From positions 1 to 47,499 of the forward strand of contig NW_026971167.1 of NCBI RefSeq assembly GCF_963678635.1: 47,499 bases of DNA, read 5' to 3'. The notes under the pieces were generated by a model. That model was not told the DNA's origin and searched no databases. It saw only the letters and a program-made list of their open reading frames with translations. Shown here in pieces: positions 10,303 through 18,949 of this stretch (position 1 is the stretch's first letter; every line of letters starts with the position of its first letter). This stretch comes from Symsagittifera roscoffensis (lineage: Eukaryota; Xenacoelomorpha; Acoela; Convolutidae). Made by a program: the position numbers and the translations under genes.

Positions 10303-10325
10303 TGGTGCGACCATAAGTCTCGAAC
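10303..10325 (+). promoter_or_regulatory. Primer-binding site for a tRNA
   Basis: Two bases after the 5' LTR, TGGTGCGACC... reads as the complement of a tRNA 3' end. The reverse complement ends ...GGTCGCACCA and begins GTTCGAG, like a T-loop. The distance from the T-loop motif to CCA is about one base short of canonical, so the exact tRNA species is not assigned. It primes minus-strand cDNA synthesis. Confidence 0.75.
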
Positions 10326-10951
10326 AAGACCTTAATAGCTTAGAATTAACCAAAATAGATTAGAAATTAGACAAAAACATTTACAAAATGTTATACGACA
10401 ATAATTTAATCGAAATGTCTCTACGACTCAATAGATCAGAGCCAATATTCCGAACCATAACAGAACTACCCGGAATTGGAAGAAGACCTCGAACCAGAGA
10501 CGACATACGACAAAGTAGAAACTTGCCATATAGCTATATGATAGTTAGGCAAAAACCAGAACAAACTTTTATATTTAGAATACTACTGGCAATGAATTTA
10601 GATTTTCATTTGCAAACATAAAACCTTGAAGTTAATCTTCAAAATCATTTCAGGCGCTAAACAAAATTATTAATATACAATAACGATTGATAAAAAGATC
10701 TAAGATCGTTTTCCTAAAACTCTGCAGTAATATACAAAACATGTTTGAAAAATATTTATTGAAAAATAAAAATAAAAATTAGTAGCATGACAATAAATGG
10801 TTAGTAATCATAAATCATCCTGTTGTTCCAGCTCCATCACCTAAAACATAACAGCAATCATAAACCCACTAATATCATCAAAACACTAAATCTTTCCTTT
10901 ACACACATTTAAAATTTTATTAAAACTTAAATTCACTTAATTTTAAAACCA

Positions 10952-11036
10952 GATCATCAAGGCTTATCCTTGGATCTTAAATCATTTTCTACTTAATTAA
11001 ATTTCAAATTTGATCATCAAGGCTTATCCTTGGATC
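10952..11036 (+). repeat. Twin 25-bp hairpins in the leader
   Basis: An identical 25-bp sequence occurs at 10952-10976 and 11012-11036, 60 bp apart. It begins GATCATCAAGG and ends CCTTGGATC. AAGG pairs with CCTT and the outer GATC with GATC around a CTTAT loop. Confidence 0.85.
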
Positions 11037-11040
11037 AAAC

Positions 11041-11056
11041 AGAACAACTTTGTTCT
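11041..11056 (+). promoter_or_regulatory. Perfect leader hairpin
   Basis: AGAACAACTTTGTTCT forms a 6-bp perfect stem with an ACTT loop just 4 bp after the second twin hairpin. Confidence 0.6.
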
Positions 11057-11177
11057 CCCCCACCCACTTAATTAGTGTCTAACGACCTCAAACGTCGATT
11101 CACTACCCAACCCTTTCTAAAGACCTAAGACTAATAGAAATTTTTAAACAAAACTAATCATTCAAATTAGGATAAAC

Positions 11178-11208
11178 AGTGAAGAACTTCGGTTATTCAT
11201 CCTTCACT
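11178..11208 (+). promoter_or_regulatory. C(TTCG)G-capped leader hairpin 1
   Basis: AGTGAAG (11178-11184) pairs with CTTCACT (11202-11208). Inside, AAC-TTCG-GTT (11185-11194) forms the unusually stable C(UUCG)G tetraloop. The asymmetric internal segment ATTCATC is unpaired. Confidence 0.6.
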
Positions 11209-11397
11209 TGACCCCCCCTCTTAACAGACCCAGGATAAATCTTAGACTTAGTAAGTTTAAAATAGTATCTAACGAACTACTCGCGTTCTAATTATACCTG
11301 AACCTTGTGGATCGATTTACTATTATCCAACCCTTGAACACAATCACTACCCCTAAGAAAGATTAAGTAAGTTAACACCTTAACTTATACTAGCCAC

Positions 11398-11440
11398 GAG
11401 AAAGTAAAAAATCATTCTTCGGAATCGATATACTTTTCTC
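11398..11440 (+). promoter_or_regulatory. C(TTCG)G-capped leader hairpin 2
   Basis: ATTC-TTCG-GAAT (11414-11425) is a perfect 4-bp stem with a UUCG tetraloop. It sits inside an outer stem GAGAAAGTA (11398-11406) with TACTTTTCTC (11431-11440) that has one bulge. Confidence 0.6.
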
Positions 11441-11553
11441 TCCAACCCTGAACAAACAGACCCAGGTTAAGCTAACCAAAAAATCGTAAGAACTAACAGT
11501 TTAAGAAAATAGAAACCATTTAACAACCTTTTGCATCCGTCATCCTAAACCTT

Positions 11554-12021
11554 ATGTCATTTAAAAACCTAGGAAATAAACAAACAATCGTTTTACACAA
11601 TTGTGAAATAGATAACAAAAAATACGACCTTGTAATCACACCTCATACACAAACAGTTGGATACATTCGAACAAAACGACAGACACTAAAAAGAAAAATA
11701 ATAACGAAACAAAGACAAATAACACGAAAAAGATTTTCAAAAAATCGAAACGCATTTTCAGAATCAGAAACCAACAGTTTAGACGAACTTTACAAACTAA
11801 AAGAATCAATAGATAAAAATTGCCCACTTCACGATCAATTATATTTTTCTGACTCAGAAACAACTTCAAATTCATCAAAAAGAGGAAAAAGAAGAATAAA
11901 AAAGCAGTATAAACACAAACCAGTACATTTATACAATTGGAATCAACCAATTCGACACATTAATAATTACATATTAACAGTCATCGAACGAAAAAATGAG
12001 CTCAACGCACACCCCAGGTGA
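11554..12021 (+). CDS. Small basic protein, first ORF of the element
   Basis: 155 aa from ATG 11554. It is very rich in Lys and Arg (for example KRQTLKRKIITKQRQITRKR at residues ~40-59) with a Ser/acidic patch (FSDSETTSNSSKRGKRR) and no Cys. There is no recognised domain. The composition suggests a nucleic-acid-binding or nuclear accessory protein, or a separated N-terminal part of Gag. Its end overlaps the Gag-Pol ORF, which has its own ATG at 11996 in a +1 frame. The shared open window is 11978-12021, so either a +1 frameshift or independent initiation could express Gag-Pol. Plasmid-like or host origin is not suggested: base composition matches the rest of the element. Confidence 0.7.
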   Translation: MSFKNLGNKQTIVLHNCEIDNKKYDLVITPHTQTVGYIRTKRQTLKRKIITKQRQITRKRFSKNRNAFSESETNSLDELYKLKESIDKNCPLHDQLYFSDSETTSNSSKRGKRRIKKQYKHKPVHLYNWNQPIRHINNYILTVIERKNELNAHPR

Positions 12022-15000
12022 AGAAAGTCCAGATGATGATGAAATCTTTCCTTTTATAGTAGATGCAACCACTGATAGAGGACAGCATATATTTTGCAAA
12101 AATTTACTATTAAATTTATTTGAACCCGGAATCAGTCCATGTAAAACAGAGTTCCCAGATGTAAAAATCAAAAGACAAATCATAGACCACTACTTAAAAG
12201 ATATATGCAACATAACACAACAGTATGGAATCTACTCCATAGAGTTCACCTCACCAAACCATAATAATAGAAAATATACAATTCAAACAGACGATCTTGA
12301 TTTAGAATTTTCAAAAGTTTTTTCAGAATATATAAAAAGCATCCAATATCATAACTCACAAAGAGCAAACTCCATATTCACCAATGAAGTTTTCGCAATA
12401 ATATATAGTTATATTTCGATATTAGAAAACGAAATCCCAATAACAAATGTCTCACCGACAGAAACATCTAAACATTTAAGAGTACGACATGAAATCACAC
12501 TACTCTCTAGTTATTTAAACATCATTAAAGAAAATTTCACGAAAGACGACGTTTCACAACATACAAAACACGATCTTCAAAAAATTTTGGCATGGTTCAT
12601 AATAGATTATTTCACACACAATATTGATTTAATTGCACAAGCAAGAAAAAATTTTAGACCCCAAAACTCGAACGATGATACCGCTATCACAGAACAATCA
12701 GATTATGTTTGGGACCCCGAATGGTCTCATCCCGCATTTATAAGCTTGCCACAATCAATCTCAAGTCAAGCAATAAGTACGATATCTTACATAAGAGATT
12801 ATGTAAAAGTAATACCATTAACCATTGATGCAACACCATTAAACTATAATACATTTTTGCCCGATACACAAAATAATAGTTTAAACTCTACAGTCATACA
12901 CAATGAAAACCTCAATGGAACTAGGAATCTTACTCAACAAGATATCCAGACACCATCACACTTCATAAATGAAGAAATTGTACACACAACAACTACACAA
13001 CAAAGTATTTCACCAATACGCCCAAATTTAACAACACCAAGAAATACAAATCCTTCACAAACACAGGTAACCTTACAATCAACCGTTAAACCTTCGGTTG
13101 CCCCTAAATATTCACATATGGATTACCAAACATACAGACCCATGACAATACCATCAAAAACACGCAAAACATTCACTAGAAACAACTTTACAGACCATAA
13201 TTATAATTATACACATCCATCAAAAACATATAATCAACCACAAAGAAATTTTAACCAATATACAAGATCTCGGAATTGGGATAACCCAATGACCCAACCT
13301 AATTCAATAAATTTCCTAACAAATCCTCCACAGGATCACAGTGAAAATTACCCATTTTTTCAACAAAATAAAAATAAAAAACAGACATCTTATCAAATGG
13401 ATTATTTATCCTCAGATGATGATTTCTTACAACCAGATATATTTGCACCAAATACTCAAGAAAATCGTAGACAAGGAATACAGAGAACACGTACAAATCA
13501 TAGAAATTTTTCTCCACAACCAATAGATGCACAACATCAACAACCAATTCAACAACAAAATCTAATTAATACACAATCTTTTCAACCAAACCAACAACAA
13601 AATCCAATGACTGCACACTCGTATCAAGCATCACAAATGCAAAATGAAATACCACTCCCATATTATCTCCAACAACATGAAATAACAAGAAACCAACAAT
13701 ATGAATTCAACCGCTTATTCTATGGAATATCCATAGGACCAGCAGCATTTTCAGCTTTTATGAGCAAAATTTTTAGACCACTAATACTCAAGAAAAACGC
13801 AATCACCTATTTAGACGATGTTTTTATGCAATCACAAACAAAAGACGAGATGTTCAATGTTTTAGAAAAATATCACCAAATACTTCAGAACGAAAATCTG
13901 AAGGCCGCCCCCGATAAATCACACTTCTTTTTAACACGAGTTAAATTCTTAGGACATAATATAGAAAGAAAAACAATCACTCCATTGAAATCACGCATTG
14001 ACGCTATTCAAAAACTTCAACCACCAACAAATAAAAAGAAAATCCAAGAATTTCTTGGAATGTTAAACTTTTTAAGTAAATATGTTTATAAAATGCAATT
14101 ATATCTACGACCATTTTATAACATCCTTAGACAACAAAATAATTTTGAATGGAACACAGAACATCAAACACGATTTGAAGAAATAAAGAAACTTTTAACT
14201 GAACAAATTTCAAACACAATTCCAGATTCAAATCAACCATTTTATGCAATGTGCGATGCTTCGAACTTTGGCATCGGTGCAGCACTATTACAATCACATA
14301 ATGGTACAAATAAAATGAACCTCATATCAGCAAATTCTCGATTATTCACTCAAGCAGAGCTACGACTCTCAACTCTAATGAGAGAATGTACAGCCATAAT
14401 ATATACACTGACAGAATATGAATTTCTGATACTTGGATCAAAACACCCCACAGTTTTATTCACAGACCATAAACCAATCATCTTTCTCTTTACACAAAAA
14501 TCTAACCCAAACCACCGAGTTTACAGATTTCAACTAATTCTAATGAAATTTCCAAACTTACATATAGTTTGGACTGCAGGAAAAAATCTTGCATTACCAG
14601 ACACCTTAAGTCGAAATACACCACCTGAATTACTTACACGAAAAACAACAGTTGAAATACCCAAAAACATAAAATTCTACCTTGCAGAAAACGAAACATC
14701 ACCCCGATTGGAATGCAAATATGCAGTAAAAACTGATATTGAACAATCGCAAATAAATAATTTACAACATTTCCCACTTTATTTAGATTGTCAAAATAAT
14801 CATTATGAAGTTGATCTACTTGGAACATCAACTTTCAAACCAATCCCATATTCTCAATGGATAAAAAATAACACCCAACAAAAACGAACAAAACAACACC
14901 CGCCTAAAAAAGACCTTTTTCCACTAATTGAAAAAGAAAATTTAACTGATAAAATAAATTTATCAGGACCACAAACAAATGATTCAAAATACACAATAAA

Positions 15001-16792
15001 TCAAGTTTTTGACCTTCACGACCCACTTGATACAATACCCTTATCTAAATTCGAAATTGAAAACATTTTTCTCCCTCCAACAGAAACGATTACAATTTCA
15101 ACACTGAAACAATATCAAAATCTTGACCCGATAATTAGACAACTAAAATCATGGCACAAATATAAAACTAAACCTGTCAAGGCAGATTCAACCATTCTAG
15201 GAAACAAAACACTCCTCCGATACTTTCGCAAATTTAACAACACAACAATTAACGAAAATACAGACCTTTTAGAGTATAACCTGAATGAATCTACAGTTCC
15301 CTGTCTCCCTTTAAGTATGATTCTTATAGCTTTTAATATTTCACATACACAAAATATTAAAGGACACTCTGGATCAGAAAAAACATATTCAAATTTTATA
15401 CAAAATTTTTACTTCCCAAATGCACCAATTTGGATAAAAGTACTATGCAATGATTGTATAGTATGTCAACTGAATAAACCTTACCCAAATCAAAAACAAA
15501 TAGCACAAAAACAAGATTTTAAAGGACAAAGTTTGTACTTTAATCATCGTATCTCATTTGATACCAAAGGACCAATTTCACCCTCATCCGAAGGAAACTC
15601 CTACATTATGGTAATTGTTGACGCATTTACACATTATGTAGCACTTAACCCAGTACCACATTGTAACGCTTATTACGCTTACACAACACTCTATGAACAC
15701 TGGATAGCAAAATTCGGACTACCAGAAATTTTAGTTACAGACAACGGTACAGAATTCATAAATAATGAAATCATCACACTATGTCATTTATATAACATTA
15801 AACACAAACCACGTACATCTCACGCACCTTGGACAAACGGCTTAGTCGAAGGTATGAACCGTTCATTACAAGAATATCTTAGATGTATCATCAACGGAAA
15901 TGATACAAAATATACCGAATGGTCAGCAGATGTAAAATTATTTCCCTTAGCGTATAATTCACAAATCACGACAACTTTAGGAATGTCACCATATGAAATG
16001 GTTTTTAACCAAAAGCCACGCAAACCAATAATGTTTACAGCAAATTCTCATAAAAACGCACAAGGTTATTGTCAACCAAATAAAGACTCAATTTGTTATA
16101 ACCTACCTTTACATACACACGATGAAGATCATTTTCATCACCCACAAATTCTTAAACTAGCCTCCGGTACACACACCGAATGGATTCTAAATAGAGATAA
16201 AAAACACAATGAAATTTATCAAAAAATAACAAAAAAATTATTACAAAGACAAAACATTAATCAACAAATCAATTCACGTTTTACACCAGCCTCCGAATTA
16301 AAAATTGGAACATTTGTTTTAATACCTAATTTTAATACTCAAAAAGGAATTTCTAAAAAATTACAACCCCTTCGAAAAGGACCATACCAAATAATTGCAA
16401 AACCCACTGATGTAACATATAAAATTACCGACTCAAACAAAAAAGAAATCGTTCAACATCGCAACAACCTATTACCTTATTACCCAAAAGAATACGCACT
16501 CCGCGAATTAACTCAATTATATTCTTTCACAGGATTAAAAATCATTCAAAATGAACCACATTTGAAAAACACAGAACAAAATGATAACGCCACCAAAAAC
16601 AATACACAAAACCATAAAGAATCCCCAAAACAAAGAAAAAATAGAAAAATGACCGAACAAATAATACCCCAAGAACAAATCGACAAATCAGAAAATAGAA
16701 AAACAACAAGACTCCGAAATCAACCACGTAAAAACTATAAAATATTCATCCCCCAATCTAAAATTTTAAAGAAAGTGGAATTTCAAAAGTAA
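11996..16792 (+). CDS. Gag-Pol polyprotein, internally deleted (no protease, half RT)
   Basis: 1598 aa, starting at ATG 11996 (A at -3). Residues 1-~290 are helical and Gag-like; ~290-566 are Gln/Asn/Pro-rich with no zinc knuckle seen. At ~566-575 the sequence passes straight into the middle of RT (EFNRLFYGISIGPAAF), with the active-site YLDD at 605-608. The aspartic protease and the RT fingers plus motif A are absent. RNase H follows with its four acids (CDAS at ~753, RECTAI, TDHKP, LPDTLSR). Integrase has the HHCC finger (from H1117) and DD35E at D1189, D1249 and E1285, then GPY at ~1462. The C-terminal tail is basic. RNase H and integrase look intact. Priming and polymerisation would need a helper. 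Confidence 0.9.
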   Translation: MSSTHTPGEESPDDDEIFPFIVDATTDRGQHIFCKNLLLNLFEPGISPCKTEFPDVKIKRQIIDHYLKDICNITQQYGIYSIEFTSPNHNNRKYTIQTDDLDLEFSKVFSEYIKSIQYHNSQRANSIFTNEVFAIIYSYISILENEIPITNVSPTETSKHLRVRHEITLLSSYLNIIKENFTKDDVSQHTKHDLQKILAWFIIDYFTHNIDLIAQARKNFRPQNSNDDTAITEQSDYVWDPEWSHPAFISLPQSISSQAISTISYIRDYVKVIPLTIDATPLNYNTFLPDTQNNSLNSTVIHNENLNGTRNLTQQDIQTPSHFINEEIVHTTTTQQSISPIRPNLTTPRNTNPSQTQVTLQSTVKPSVAPKYSHMDYQTYRPMTIPSKTRKTFTRNNFTDHNYNYTHPSKTYNQPQRNFNQYTRSRNWDNPMTQPNSINFLTNPPQDHSENYPFFQQNKNKKQTSYQMDYLSSDDDFLQPDIFAPNTQENRRQGIQRTRTNHRNFSPQPIDAQHQQPIQQQNLINTQSFQPNQQQNPMTAHSYQASQMQNEIPLPYYLQQHEITRNQQYEFNRLFYGISIGPAAFSAFMSKIFRPLILKKNAITYLDDVFMQSQTKDEMFNVLEKYHQILQNENLKAAPDKSHFFLTRVKFLGHNIERKTITPLKSRIDAIQKLQPPTNKKKIQEFLGMLNFLSKYVYKMQLYLRPFYNILRQQNNFEWNTEHQTRFEEIKKLLTEQISNTIPDSNQPFYAMCDASNFGIGAALLQSHNGTNKMNLISANSRLFTQAELRLSTLMRECTAIIYTLTEYEFLILGSKHPTVLFTDHKPIIFLFTQKSNPNHRVYRFQLILMKFPNLHIVWTAGKNLALPDTLSRNTPPELLTRKTTVEIPKNIKFYLAENETSPRLECKYAVKTDIEQSQINNLQHFPLYLDCQNNHYEVDLLGTSTFKPIPYSQWIKNNTQQKRTKQHPPKKDLFPLIEKENLTDKINLSGPQTNDSKYTINQVFDLHDPLDTIPLSKFEIENIFLPPTETITISTLKQYQNLDPIIRQLKSWHKYKTKPVKADSTILGNKTLLRYFRKFNNTTINENTDLLEYNLNESTVPCLPLSMILIAFNISHTQNIKGHSGSEKTYSNFIQNFYFPNAPIWIKVLCNDCIVCQLNKPYPNQKQIAQKQDFKGQSLYFNHRISFDTKGPISPSSEGNSYIMVIVDAFTHYVALNPVPHCNAYYAYTTLYEHWIAKFGLPEILVTDNGTEFINNEIITLCHLYNIKHKPRTSHAPWTNGLVEGMNRSLQEYLRCIINGNDTKYTEWSADVKLFPLAYNSQITTTLGMSPYEMVFNQKPRKPIMFTANSHKNAQGYCQPNKDSICYNLPLHTHDEDHFHHPQILKLASGTHTEWILNRDKKHNEIYQKITKKLLQRQNINQQINSRFTPASELKIGTFVLIPNFNTQKGISKKLQPLRKGPYQIIAKPTDVTYKITDSNKKEIVQHRNNLLPYYPKEYALRELTQLYSFTGLKIIQNEPHLKNTEQNDNATKNNTQNHKESPKQRKNRKMTEQIIPQEQIDKSENRKTTRLRNQPRKNYKIFIPQSKILKKVEFQK

Positions 16793-17390
16793 TTTTAACA
16801 TTATACTTCACAATCTTGAAACCTCCGAAACATTTTTCATTTACATTTTTCAAAATAACATGCTGACAATTACGCAATAATTCTAGTTCAAAATAGACCA
16901 ATAGAATTCATCCAATCCGTCACTTTCTCTAACTCAAACTAAGACCAATTAGACGAATCATATAGAACTCCAGGCACATCTATAACTATAACTTTACGAC
17001 CTCCAGGTCAAAAATAAGCAAACCACTCCAACTTGACAACTAAAATAAATATCACCATAATACCGTACCCCTCCCTTATCTAATAACCCAAAGATCAACA
17101 ATATTTCCCCAACTCAGACCACGAATACCCCCAAAGCAAATTTGTTAACTTAGCCTAAAGTAACAAAATGAACATTTTAATTAGCCTAAAGTATAAAAAT
17201 CTCACCATACCCCGGATCATTTGACAAACAAAAATAAAGAAAAAGACGACCTCCCAATCACCATGAAAATTGCCCCCAACAATTTTTTACAAAACTCAAC
17301 CCACTTGTCAAAAAACTAATAAATAATCCGACCACACTTGAAAATCGCCTCAAACAGCAAAAAATATTCGACCAAGAGATCATTTCTTAA
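16793..17390 (+). other. Non-coding gap between Pol and the downstream ORFs
   Basis: About 600 bp of A/C-rich sequence with frequent stops in all frames. The text agcctaaagta occurs twice (near 17152 and 17184). It may carry splice-acceptor or ribosome-loading signals for the downstream block. I could not pick one. Confidence 0.5.
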
Positions 17391-17621
17391 ATGCTCTTCT
17401 CTCAATCAGTTACTCAAATACTCATAAATCTTAAACATTTTTTTACAATACTTGAAACCTTTATAATATTTCTTTTTGATATACTTGAATCTTTTCTAAT
17501 AATCCTAATCATTTTTTGTAACATTTTTTTAATTTTCTACACCATACTCGAACTATTCCTCCAACTTTCCAAAACCCTTGATTACATCCACAGGTACGAT
17601 TCATATAACTTGTCTAAATGA
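17391..17621 (+). CDS. Tiny hydrophobic membrane protein 1
   Basis: 76 aa. Residues ~10-62 are almost entirely Ile, Leu, Phe, Thr and Val (for example IIFLFDILESFLIILIIF), enough for two membrane passes, with a short polar tail (DYIHRYDSYNLSK). The stop TGA overlaps the next start as ATGA (17618-17621). Such size and topology recall viroporin-like accessory proteins, but there is no homology that I recognise. AT-rich DNA can give hydrophobic ORFs by chance, so the overlap arrangement is the main support. Confidence 0.45.
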   Translation: MLFSQSVTQILINLKHFFTILETFIIFLFDILESFLIILIIFCNIFLIFYTILELFLQLSKTLDYIHRYDSYNLSK

Positions 17622-17806
17622 TACGAAAAATTTTCAGTAGAACTGATATTTTTTTATTGTTTGTAATTTTCATAGCATTCTTATCATCCCTCATTTTGAC
17701 AATATGTAAATGTATAAAGAAAGCAATCATCACATTTGCCCTAGCAACAATTTTTCTAATTATTTTTTTGGAAGAATATTATAATAAACATAAACCTTCC
17801 CACTAA
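17618..17806 (+). CDS. Tiny hydrophobic membrane protein 2
   Basis: 62 aa, starting inside the stop of the previous ORF (ATGA). A basic N-terminus (MIRKIFSR) is followed by two hydrophobic segments (~residues 10-28 and 35-50) split by CKCIKKA. The short tail reads EEYYNKHKPSH. It looks like a two-pass membrane peptide. The function is unknown. Confidence 0.45.
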   Translation: MIRKIFSRTDIFLLFVIFIAFLSSLILTICKCIKKAIITFALATIFLIIFLEEYYNKHKPSH

Positions 17807-17811
17807 AGTAA

Positions 17812-18258
17812 CAATTCAAAAATCAATCAAAAATTGCTACCCAACAGTCACAAAGTCAGTCTTCACCGACATCATCCCAAGATAACCAAACACCACCTTC
17901 AATTACTCAAAATCCTCCAACATCTACACGAATTTCTTTTCAAGACAATCCATACACTTTTGAAGAACGAAATGCTCGTTTATCAGAACCACTAGAACCA
18001 GTTCAACGACAAGCACCTCTAAGCGAACCAACATATAACCTATACCCAACACTACCACAAGAACTAAGTAGAATAAGAAATCCTAGTCAAAACCAAAATA
18101 CAGTCGAAATAAATAGACAAATTATACATCCTCGACGAAACAGAAATTTTCAAACTCCCCGAGTTCATTTTGAATATACCTCAATCCCCATCACAAACCA
18201 CTCCAGAAAACCCCATTGGTATATTACCAGAAACCCCTACGCTTCTTTCACAACGTAG
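17812..18258 (+). CDS. ATG-less open frame, Gln/Ser/Pro-rich, possible exon
   Basis: 149 codons are open without a single in-frame ATG, from just after a TAA to the TAG at 18256. The composition (SQSQSSPTSSQDN, then PLEPVQRQAPLSEP) matches the Ser/Pro-rich style of the element's other proteins and not random AT-rich DNA. Its end overlaps the start of the 18170 ORF in another frame. Possible readings: an exon joined by splicing to an upstream start, a frameshifted N-terminus of the next ORF, or a recent pseudogene segment. Confidence 0.45.
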   Translation, partial: QFKNQSKIATQQSQSQSSPTSSQDNQTPPSITQNPPTSTRISFQDNPYTFEERNARLSEPLEPVQRQAPLSEPTYNLYPTLPQELSRIRNPSQNQNTVEINRQIIHPRRNRNFQTPRVHFEYTSIPITNHSRKPHWYITRNPYASFTT

Positions 18259-18949
18259 CACCTCAAGCCTACCATCAGATTACTTAGGTTCAACACCAAC
18301 ATCTGAGCAAATACGTGAAAATCCTTTCAATCCCACAAACCAAACATCACGATTTCCATATTGGACTACACATTCATTTACACAAGGTGAACCAAATTTA
18401 GTCAATGACCCCATAGATATTTCTACGGATACAACAACATCCTCATCACTACCAGAAACATTATCACTACCATCAACACCATCAATAAGCCAGATTTCAC
18501 CACCACCATTTAATTTAAATTTTCCAAATAATCTCGACGCCAGATATCGAGAACAATCATCAATAAATATTCCTTTAAGACTAGATTGGAATACATTCAC
18601 AGCACCTCCACCATTATTTGGACAACATCAAGAAAGTAACCGCCTTCATAACTGGGCACTTAATAGATTACAATATCGCCAAGATATTCACAACGATATC
18701 CGTGATCACAATATTCAAATACTCCAACAAAACAGTTTACAATTAAAGTTTGAAATCACAGTTAAGCTAAATAATATTACCCAACATCCCTACCCATTAA
18801 ACCCACCTAACATAACAGCTCAATCACTACCACCACCGTTTATAACTACTGAAGTAATATACAAATACGACAGATATACTAAAAACACAATTGGCTACAT
18901 TACATTTTACAATCCATACTCAGGATTATCATACACATGTATATTCTAA
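18170..18949 (+). CDS. Ser/Thr/Pro-rich protein preceding the env-like ORF
   Basis: 259 aa. The first ~130 residues are Ser/Thr/Pro-rich and disordered. Residues ~135-259 look folded, with WNTFTAPPPLFGQ, a Gln/Asn/His-rich helix (NWALNRLQYRQDIHNDIRDH) and a C-terminus YNPYSGLSYTCIF. No family is recognised. The last 13 bases overlap the start of the env-like ORF (ATG 18937), so the two may be translated from one mRNA. An ATG-less frame overlaps its beginning, so the real N-terminus may lie upstream. Confidence 0.6.
   Translation: MNIPQSPSQTTPENPIGILPETPTLLSQRSTSSLPSDYLGSTPTSEQIRENPFNPTNQTSRFPYWTTHSFTQGEPNLVNDPIDISTDTTTSSSLPETLSLPSTPSISQISPPPFNLNFPNNLDARYREQSSINIPLRLDWNTFTAPPPLFGQHQESNRLHNWALNRLQYRQDIHNDIRDHNIQILQQNSLQLKFEITVKLNNITQHPYPLNPPNITAQSLPPPFITTEVIYKYDRYTKNTIGYITFYNPYSGLSYTCIF

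Larger units (their letters stand above)
10326..11553 (+). other. Long untranslated leader with hairpins
   Basis: There is 1.2 kb between the PBS and the first credible start codon, with no convincing ORF. It holds a duplicated 25-bp hairpin (10952-10976, 11012-11036), a hairpin at 11041-11056, and two hairpins capped by C(TTCG)G loops (11178-11208, 11398-11440). Likely roles, by analogy with retroviral leaders, are packaging/dimerisation or control of translation initiation. That is inference. Confidence 0.7.

Noticed and set aside
10126-10353. Minus-strand ORF across the 5' LTR, with a twin in the 3' LTR (25208-25444)
   Set aside because: It exists twice only because the LTRs are identical. 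No motif, and it is antisense to the element.
13299-16727. Minus-strand ORFs opposite Gag-Pol (for example 13299-13547, 14634-14831, 16542-16727)
   Set aside because: They are shadows of the strongly biased sense coding strand and show Phe/Val/Leu composition only.
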